Assembly: GCF_949987535.1 (NCBI RefSeq)
Contig: NC_080070.1
Location: 6,072,016 to 6,136,015 of the forward strand
DNA length: 64,000 nt
Direction of reading: 5' to 3'
From: Balaenoptera acutorostrata
Lineage: Eukaryota > Chordata > Mammalia > Artiodactyla > Balaenopteridae
This document shows, piece after piece, positions 58,780 to 64,000 of this stretch. Made by a program: the position numbers and the translations under genes. Within the stretch, counting starts at the first letter, position 1. Every line of letters starts with the position of its first letter. The notes under the pieces were generated by a model. It worked only from the letters and a program-made list of their open reading frames with translations, searched no databases and was not told the DNA's origin.

Positions 58780-59060
58780 GGGGGCTGCAGCCTATTTGGA
58801 AAGCCAAACATAACACACATGAAACGCAGGGAACGTGAGACATTAGTAAAGTGCCAGTTCATGGCCATGGTAGATGGCAGTGGGCATTCAGAGAACAGAA
58901 AGATCTGTGCACAGGAGTGGGACCAGGGAAGGCTTCCTGGAGGAGGTGGGGCCCAAGCCGGGCTTTAAAGAATGAATGTGATTAGGACAGGCAAAAGAAC
59001 AGCAGGAGCAGAGGCTTGGGAATGCGAATGAGCAAGGGGTTTTGGAAGTTAGCGGAGAGA
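58780..59060 (-). mobile_element. L2-type fragment
   Basis: GGGAAGGCTTCCTGGAGGAG and AAAGAATGAATGTGATTAGG are common reverse-strand L2/MIR-type words. Confidence 0.5.
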
Positions 59061-60479
59061 CTGGAGAGGTTAGCTCCCCAGGTTACCAGCAGCCACCTTC
59101 ATGGCCTATGGCAAACACCCACCCATTCCCACCCCAGCAGGGCCCAGTCTCTCAGAGTGTGGGTCGGGGTGGGGGTAAGCCTGGGGAAAGATGTAGTAGG
59201 AAGGGGATCTCTAGGTCCCCTGCTAAGCTGGTGGTAGAGGAGAGGCATCCTGAACCACATGCCCTCTCTAGCCTTTCGGGGGATTGACAGTGGGCACTTA
59301 AATGGCGGTGACAACCAGAAGCACAAGGGGGCCCAAGGAAACCAGGCTGCAGGCAAAAAAGGCTCCCTAGCCAGAACACTCCCTTGGTTCTTTGTCCTGA
59401 CCTCTGAAGGCATTCTGAAGGGTTGAGGGTCAGGACCACCCCACCCCACCCCAGGGTAATCCCGGGTCTTCAGTATCTAACTTCAAATAAGCTTCCCAAC
59501 AAATTCCCCCAGGCACTGCCCCATCCTCACCTGGATACTGACAGTACAACCCCAGGAGGCCCATAAACTTGACCCACTCTGTCCCAAAGCCCTGGGTCTC
59601 TTCCTCCAGAAGGGGGAGAGAGGGGTGTGGCCTTGGGGGCATGGGCGGGGCCAGGGCTCCCGGCCTGGGGAATCTCAGGATTTGCCCCTCCTGTATCCTG
59701 TCCCTCCCTCGCCCCAGGGACTGCCAGCCCCCTCCACACCACCCCTTCTGGGGCTCCCTCGTAGCCCCACTGCTACCCCTGCTTTCTCTGGGGTCTTGAG
59801 GCTGGCCCTCCCATACCCAGCGCCCCAGCTCCTCAGGGTCCCCTACCCCACCCCCGACTCCAGAACCGTCGGGTCCTGCTCACCTCCCTCTCCCCGCCCC
59901 GCCCCAGCCGTCCACGCCGGCTCCTGGCCTGCCCCCACGGCTTCTCTTCCTGTTCTCACGAGCTTCATCCACCTCCCTGTTTCCGAAATACCTCCCCTAC
60001 TGCCCTCACTCTCTCACATAGAGACAAAGGCTCACGTACCCCGAAATAGACTCACACAGGGCTGGGAGACACACACCGTGTCCCGCCACAAACGCACACG
60101 CACGCACGCGCGCGCGCCGGAGGCTCTCGTGGAGGGAGGCACACAGAGAAGGCATTTGTGTGTGCACGCACATAAACATCCACACCCACAGCCCCGAGCC
60201 GTGCCCACACGAGGGTGCAGACACACACGGCGGGTGAGACAAGGGCGCACACATCTGTGGACGCAGGGGCACCCCGCCTCCCGGGGCACACCCACGCCTG
60301 CCGCCCCGGTGCAGGAGAAAGGCCTCCTCCGGGCTCCGGCTCCCCCCGGATTCCTTCCAGCGAATGTTTCCCTACTTGGCCTGCCAGGTCTCTGGGGAAA
60401 GGGCCTCAGAAATGCAGCAGGAGCCACTTGGGGGCAAAGTTGGAACTGACTGTTCCCTGCCTGGCCCTGCCGGCGAATT
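59061..60479. other. Unique GC-rich DNA upstream of the proximal promoter
   Basis: A (CA/CG)-rich tract lies at about 60089-60118. ORFs up to 274 codons follow base composition; none is recognised. Confidence 0.45.
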
Positions 60480-60744
60480 CCCTAACCGAGAAACTATTCG
60501 CGGCGAGAGGCCGGGGGGCCGGCGAGCCCCCCGCCACCTCCCCTCGCGTCCCCTCCCCGCGCCGCCTCCCCGCGGCCCTCGGGCGGCCTCGGGCTGCAGT
60601 GCCGCTGCCCAGCGCCCGGGAGCCGGGCTGGCCGGCGTGCCTCGCCGCTTATCTGCGCTGTTTGGCCAGCGAGGGTTGGAAAGGCAGGCTTTTCTGTCCC
60701 CGCCGAGTCAACAGGCAGACCCCGGGCCGCCGGACTATTTCTGT

Positions 60745-60753
60745 CTTATCAGT
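60745..60753 (-). promoter_or_regulatory. GATA-factor site candidate in SMARCD3 promoter
   Basis: CTTATCAGT is the reverse complement of ACTGATAAG, a full GATA consensus. SMARCD3 is known to act with cardiac GATA/TBX factors, so a GATA input would be plausible. A nine-base match alone is weak proof. Confidence 0.4.
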
Positions 60754-60759
60754 GCAGGA

Positions 60760-60770
60760 ATGCGGCAGCC

Positions 60771-60801
<31 letters not shown>

Positions 60802-60846
60802 GCGGGCGGCGGCGGCGTGGGCCGTGGGCCGTCAGGGCAGCCCTGA
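60760..60846 (+). other. Upstream ORF with poly-arginine tract
   Basis: The ATG at 60760 opens a 28-codon frame, MRQP followed by ten Arg and a Gly-rich tail, ending in TGA at 60846. The CGG tract is what encodes the Arg run. It has G at -3 but C at +4, a moderate start context. It closes 153 bases before the SMARCD3 ATG, so reinitiation would be possible. Translation depends on the transcript starting upstream of 60760, which is unknown. Confidence 0.5.
60772..60801 (+). repeat. (CGG)10 tract in SMARCD3 5' region
   Basis: Ten uninterrupted CGG units are followed by an imperfect GGGCGGGCGGCGGCGGCG extension. The tract is 199 bp upstream of the SMARCD3 start codon, probably in the 5' UTR. Confidence 0.9.
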
Positions 60847-60999
60847 AGGGGCCCCCTCCCCACTCCGCTCGAGTAGAAGTGTGAGAGAGCCCAGCAGGAC
60901 TCAGAGGGGAGAGTTGGAGGAAAAAAAAAAAAAGGCAGAAAAGGGAAAGAAAGAGGAAGAGAGAGAGAGAGAGTGAGAGGAGCCGCTGAGCCCACCCCG

Positions 61000-61077
61000 A
61001 TGGCCGCGGACGAAGTTGCCGGAGGGGCGCGCAAAGCCACGAAAAGCAAACTTTTTGAGTTTCTGGTCCATGGGGTG
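61000..61077 (+). CDS. SMARCD3: SMARCD3 first coding exon, proximal (canonical) isoform
   Basis: The 26 codons from the ATG read MAADEVAGGARKATKSKLFE and then FLVHGV, which is the N-terminus I know for the canonical isoform of SMARCD3/BAF60C. This protein is a core-associated subunit of SWI/SNF (BAF) chromatin-remodelling complexes in the nucleus; it links the complex to lineage transcription factors in heart, skeletal muscle and neurons. The exon ends after GTG at a donor GTGAGTGGGG, phase 0, so it joins in frame to CGC at 63914. The start has G at -3 relative to the ATG (CCCCGATGG) and G at +4, a good initiation context. The exon sits in a CpG island with a CGG tract upstream. Only the N-terminal part is in this window; the SWIB domain lies further downstream. 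Identification rests on exact recall of the family sequence plus the splice signals. Confidence 0.96.
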
Positions 61078-63913
61078 GTGAGTGGGGGAAAGTTAGCGGG
61101 GGAGGGAGAGCGAGCTGGCTCGGGCTGAATGGAGGGATGGTCGGGAGGGGCCGGGAGGGGGGCTCCCGCTCTCCCACCCCTCCAGCGGGAGCGCCACGGC
61201 CCGCGGCCCAGCCCCAGGACTGTGCCGGCGCCCTGGCACCCGAACACGTCGTCAGGCGGCTGGCCGGGGATGGGTGCCCGGGCGGGGAAGGGAGGCGTTT
61301 GCATGGGTTCCTGTCAGGGGCTGGGGGTGGGACTTGGGGACTGTACCCCCCAGGTAGGGGCTCCCCTAGGTACCCGACGTGTTGTCTTCCGTTCTTTTCC
61401 TTGTGGGCCCAGGTGGTACCCCTGCCCTGGGGGTGGGGGTGGGGGACATGGCATCGCTGGGCTGGGCTATCTGTTAATCCGTTGGGACAGTGTTTCTCTG
61501 TGTCTCAGGAGCAAGGAGCAGGTGACCCTGTAGTCACTGTGAGCAGGAAGCCCTAGGGCTGAACAACCTCTGCATCCTGGCAGGAAGACTCTGGGGCTTT
61601 GCTGACGGCCTCTGCCATCAAGGCCAGAGAGGGGCCCTCTCTAGGGACAGACCCCAACTTAAGGGGTCTGAGGATCCCTCGCAGACTCAGCCACCAGAAG
61701 CTGATGTCCCTAATGCCTCAAAGGTGTGAAGGAAGGGCTAGAGTCAGGGACGCGAGGCCTAGAGACCAAAGGGGCAGGGCAGCACCGTCCTGCCACAAGC
61801 AAGCTTGGAAGGTCCACCGGGAGCCTGAGGGAGCCCAGGGGACCTGAGAGGATGGGAATAGGTTGGAAGGGCTGTGGAATAGGAGAGGCAGGAGCTCCAA
61901 GACTTGGGATGGGTGCTGGTGCTGGAGCCCGATATAGAGGAGGCAGTCAGGTTTACAATGGCCACATTTGGTTGTGACCCCAATGAAGGCACGTTCTCAG
62001 CAAAAGAGGCCAGAGTCCCTAGAATTTTGGCCCTTCGTGCGGGTTGCCGATCCCTGGTGGCTGGCACAGCCCTCTGGGGGCTCTGGAAGTCTCCCTCTCA
62101 GGGCCTCTTCAGCAGATCAGTGAGTACCACTGACCTTGTTAAGTGGGAGAGCATCTGATGGGGAAAGGGGCTTCCCTGGGGCAGCTGTCCTCCAGCCACT
62201 GGGCTCTCTGGGCTAACTTCCATCTCGGTCAGCCTAGTGACCAGTCCTAATCTTGCTGCCTGGGGATTCCCTTTTAAAAGGCCCATCTAGGAGGGAGAGG
62301 GGCTATACACGTGGATTTTTTATTTGGCCAACTTAGAGCTTCAGTTCTTGGGTGGCTGGGAGCCCCACTACCCCACTCCCAGTGGCCCATCTGTGCTGGT
62401 GGGGAATGGCCGGCGTGGGCTCCATTCTGGGCTGCCACCCTGGAGGTGTGAGTGACAGGGTCAGGTGGGGCAGGGGAGGCAGACACATGTACAGGCAGGT
62501 TTCACTGCGGAGGCGATGGGCAGAGACAGCTGGCTGGCTGGGGGTTAGGGTTAGACATAGCGCAGGGCAGGAGGGACCGGAGGGAGAGTCGGCAGTTAGA
62601 AGGGACTCACCAAGCTCAGGGTTAGGGCTCTGCTCCTCCCTGTTCCTGGGAGCAGCTGCACTCCTGGGGGTGAAGTGGGTGGTGCTCAAATGGTATCAGG
62701 GGCACAGGGTCTGCAACCATCACTCCCTAAATCTCCTTCCTGCTCTCCAGTCCCCATCCCACCCACCCTCCACTTGACAGCCCCTCAGACCCTCCCCAAT
62801 CCCTCTTCTGGAATCTGGACAAGTGAGGTTTTAAAAGTCTGTGGACCACTTCACTCAATACATTTGATGCCATCTACATCCCCGCTGAGCACCGGGGTAG
62901 CGGCAAAGGAATACACCTGCCTCATCTCCCTCTCTGTGGCCCCCTGCGAACCCAGACTTCTGACCTCACTGGGGTAGGGTGGGGAGTAGAGGCGGTCTGG
63001 AGGATGGGACCATCTCTGGTGATTCGGGTGGACGGGCAGGGAGAGATGGATATAAGAGGAAATGTTGCTGCTTTTGACCTACCCAAGCCCTCTGGACCTC
63101 CCATCTCCAGTTGAGCCTCCCCCCACCCCCTATCGGAGAATCCTGGTGAGGTCTGACCTCAGTCCCTCAGGTTGCCTCCAGCCTTCACCTTGAGAGCAAA
63201 TTATGGGGATGGGCTACGCCAGCAAAGCCCCTGCCTGGAGAGGCTTGGAATCAGAGGAAGGGGGTGGGGATCAGGGCTGAGGGGTCAAAGGCAGGGGCCC
63301 AGAGAGAAGAGTGGGTTGAAATGGGAAGGGTGAGTTCAAGGCAGGACAGCCCAGGACATGGACTGGGAAGCAGGGAATAGGAAGAGGGGCAGCAGAAGTC
63401 TGAGCAGGGAGCCCAGCCCCTAAACTAAACGAAGCAGCAGAGAGCAAAAAGCCCTTCAGGAGACGGCCGCTCAGCGCTGCCTTCGCCGGGAGGAGCTGCA
63501 TGACCTTGGCTAGGTTGCTTTTCTCCTTGAGCCGCGGTTGCCTCATCTGTCAAGTGGGGAGGGAAGGACCCGCTCAGACTGTCTTGCAGAGGAGCATGTG
63601 GATGTGAACATCCTTTAAAAAGGTTGAAAGGCGCCATTAATATTCATTTTCGCGGCACCTTCCGCAAATCCGAGGCTGGCAGTGCCCTGTGCAGTTGCCT
63701 GGCTTCAGTTAGCTTCCTGCAGCGAGACGCAAAGCCCCCCTCCGCCAAAGCCGCGCGGTTCCGGCGCCCCCACCCACCCCTCGCTCGAGCCGTCGGCAGC
63801 AGGGTCACGGGCCGGGGGCTCGGGGTGGGAGAGACGCAGCTCACCGCGCCTGGAACAGGGGCCCTGGTCTGACCGGCGGACGCCTGTGTCTGCTTCACCC
63901 CCCGCCTCCCCAG
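61078..63913 (+). other. SMARCD3: SMARCD3 intron between proximal first exon and exon 2
   Basis: This 2.8-kb intron runs from donor GTGAGT to acceptor CCTCCCCAG. It is GC-rich near both exons. It contains no recognised young transposon, which is unusual for this window, and only a short MIR-like piece near 63.5 kb. An AT-containing block at about 63630-63660 stands out from its GC-rich surroundings. ORFs here are short and unrelated to any family I know. Confidence 0.85.
63490..63590 (+). mobile_element. MIR fragment in SMARCD3 intron
   Basis: GCATGACCTTGGCTAGGTTG and TTGCCTCATCTGTCAAGTGG. Confidence 0.7.
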
Positions 63914-64000
63914 CGCCCCGGGATGCCGTCTGGAGCCCGGATGCCCCACCAGGGGGCGCCCATGGGCCCCCCGGGCTCCCCGTACATGGGCAGCCCCGCC
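63914..64000 (+). CDS. SMARCD3: SMARCD3 shared exon 2 (5' part; continues past the window)
   Basis: After the acceptor CCGCCTCCCCAG the frame reads RPGMPSGARMPHQGAPMGPP and then GSPYMGSPA, the Gly/Pro/Met-rich N-terminal segment of SMARCD3. It is the point at which both alternative first exons join. The 29 codons run exactly to the last base of the window and the exon is open at the edge. This low-complexity N-terminal region precedes the conserved middle region and SWIB domain found in all three SMARCD paralogues. The reading frame is intact. Bases 63946-63960 within codons for Met-Pro-His-Gln-Gly-Ala-Pro also form a strong CTCF-like motif. Confidence 0.96.
63946..63960 (+). promoter_or_regulatory. 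CTCF-like site inside SMARCD3 exon 2
   Basis: CCACCAGGGGGCGCC is a near-ideal CTCF core embedded in coding sequence. It has the same orientation as the other three candidates in the window. Confidence 0.5.

Larger units (their letters stand above)
60480..61080 (+). promoter_or_regulatory. SMARCD3: CpG-rich proximal SMARCD3 promoter and 5' UTR
   Basis: The block is very rich in CG dinucleotides (for example GGCGAGCCCCCCGCCACC, CGCCTCCCCGCGGCCC). It holds a canonical GATA-type site CTTATCAGT (60745-60753), a CGG tract, an A13 tract (60921-60933) and a GA-rich stretch just before the SMARCD3 ATG. I see no TATA box. That it is the promoter of the canonical transcript is inference from position; the transcription start cannot be fixed from sequence. 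Confidence 0.7.

Noticed and set aside
59625..60976. Plus-strand ORFs of 253-274 codons upstream of SMARCD3
   Set aside because: Pro/His/Arg-rich frames over CA/CG tracts and the CpG island, with no family likeness and no splice-consistent structure.

Overview
This is mammalian nuclear DNA, almost certainly from a whale or dolphin, or less likely a hippopotamus. At least eighteen tRNA-Glu-derived SINEs of the CHR type share the head CTTCCCTGGTGG and a B box like GGTTCGATCCCTGG. Many are about 300 bp long and several keep perfect target-site duplications. I see no BovB LINE or ruminant-specific satellite and no pig PRE-1, which argues against ruminants and pigs. The long ORFs with no family match are by-products of repeats and of GC-rich or pyrimidine-rich composition.

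The one protein-coding gene I can identify is SMARCD3 (BAF60C, a SWI/SNF chromatin-remodelling subunit). It lies on the + strand at the right edge and only its 5' part is inside the window. Two mutually exclusive first coding exons are present: a distal one at 39243-39281 (MTPGLQHPPAVVQ) and a proximal one at 61000-61077 (MAADEVAGGARKATK...). Both end at a GT donor in phase 0, and both can join the shared exon that starts at 63914 (RPGMPSGARMPHQ...) and runs off the window. Three CpG-rich promoter candidates precede them: about 37.37-37.56 kb with a CAG|GTGAGC donor, 57.3-57.96 kb with an NRF1-like site and a GTGAGG donor, and 60.48-61.08 kb. The last holds a ten-unit CGG tract inside a short upstream ORF.

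Layout. 1-17 kb: AT-rich, with L1 fragments and SINEs and no genes. 17-25 kb: mixed unique DNA, SINEs, a HAL1-like half-L1 and an isolated CpG island with a strong CTCF-like motif near 23.18 kb. 25-27.4 kb: a decayed ERVL pol fragment and a possible LTR. 28-33.2 kb: a nested repeat stack (L2 split by L1M, which is split by an MLT1-like LTR and a SINE). 33.4-37 kb: L1 pieces, including an L1 with an inverted 5' part (twin priming). 37.3-39.3 kb: distal SMARCD3 promoter, pyrimidine minisatellite and alternative first exon. 39.3-57 kb: the presumed first intron of the distal transcript, with unique GC-rich DNA, L2, L3, MIR, MER5A and SINEs. 57-64 kb: proximal promoters, exon 1, intron and exon 2.

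In human the gene upstream of SMARCD3, divergently transcribed, is NUB1. I recognise no NUB1 exon here, so the left 37 kb is best read as intergenic DNA between the two. I found no novel multi-gene system. The most interesting items are regulatory: the alternative first exons, the CGG-repeat upstream ORF, and four CTCF-like motifs in the same orientation, one of which lies in SMARCD3 coding sequence.
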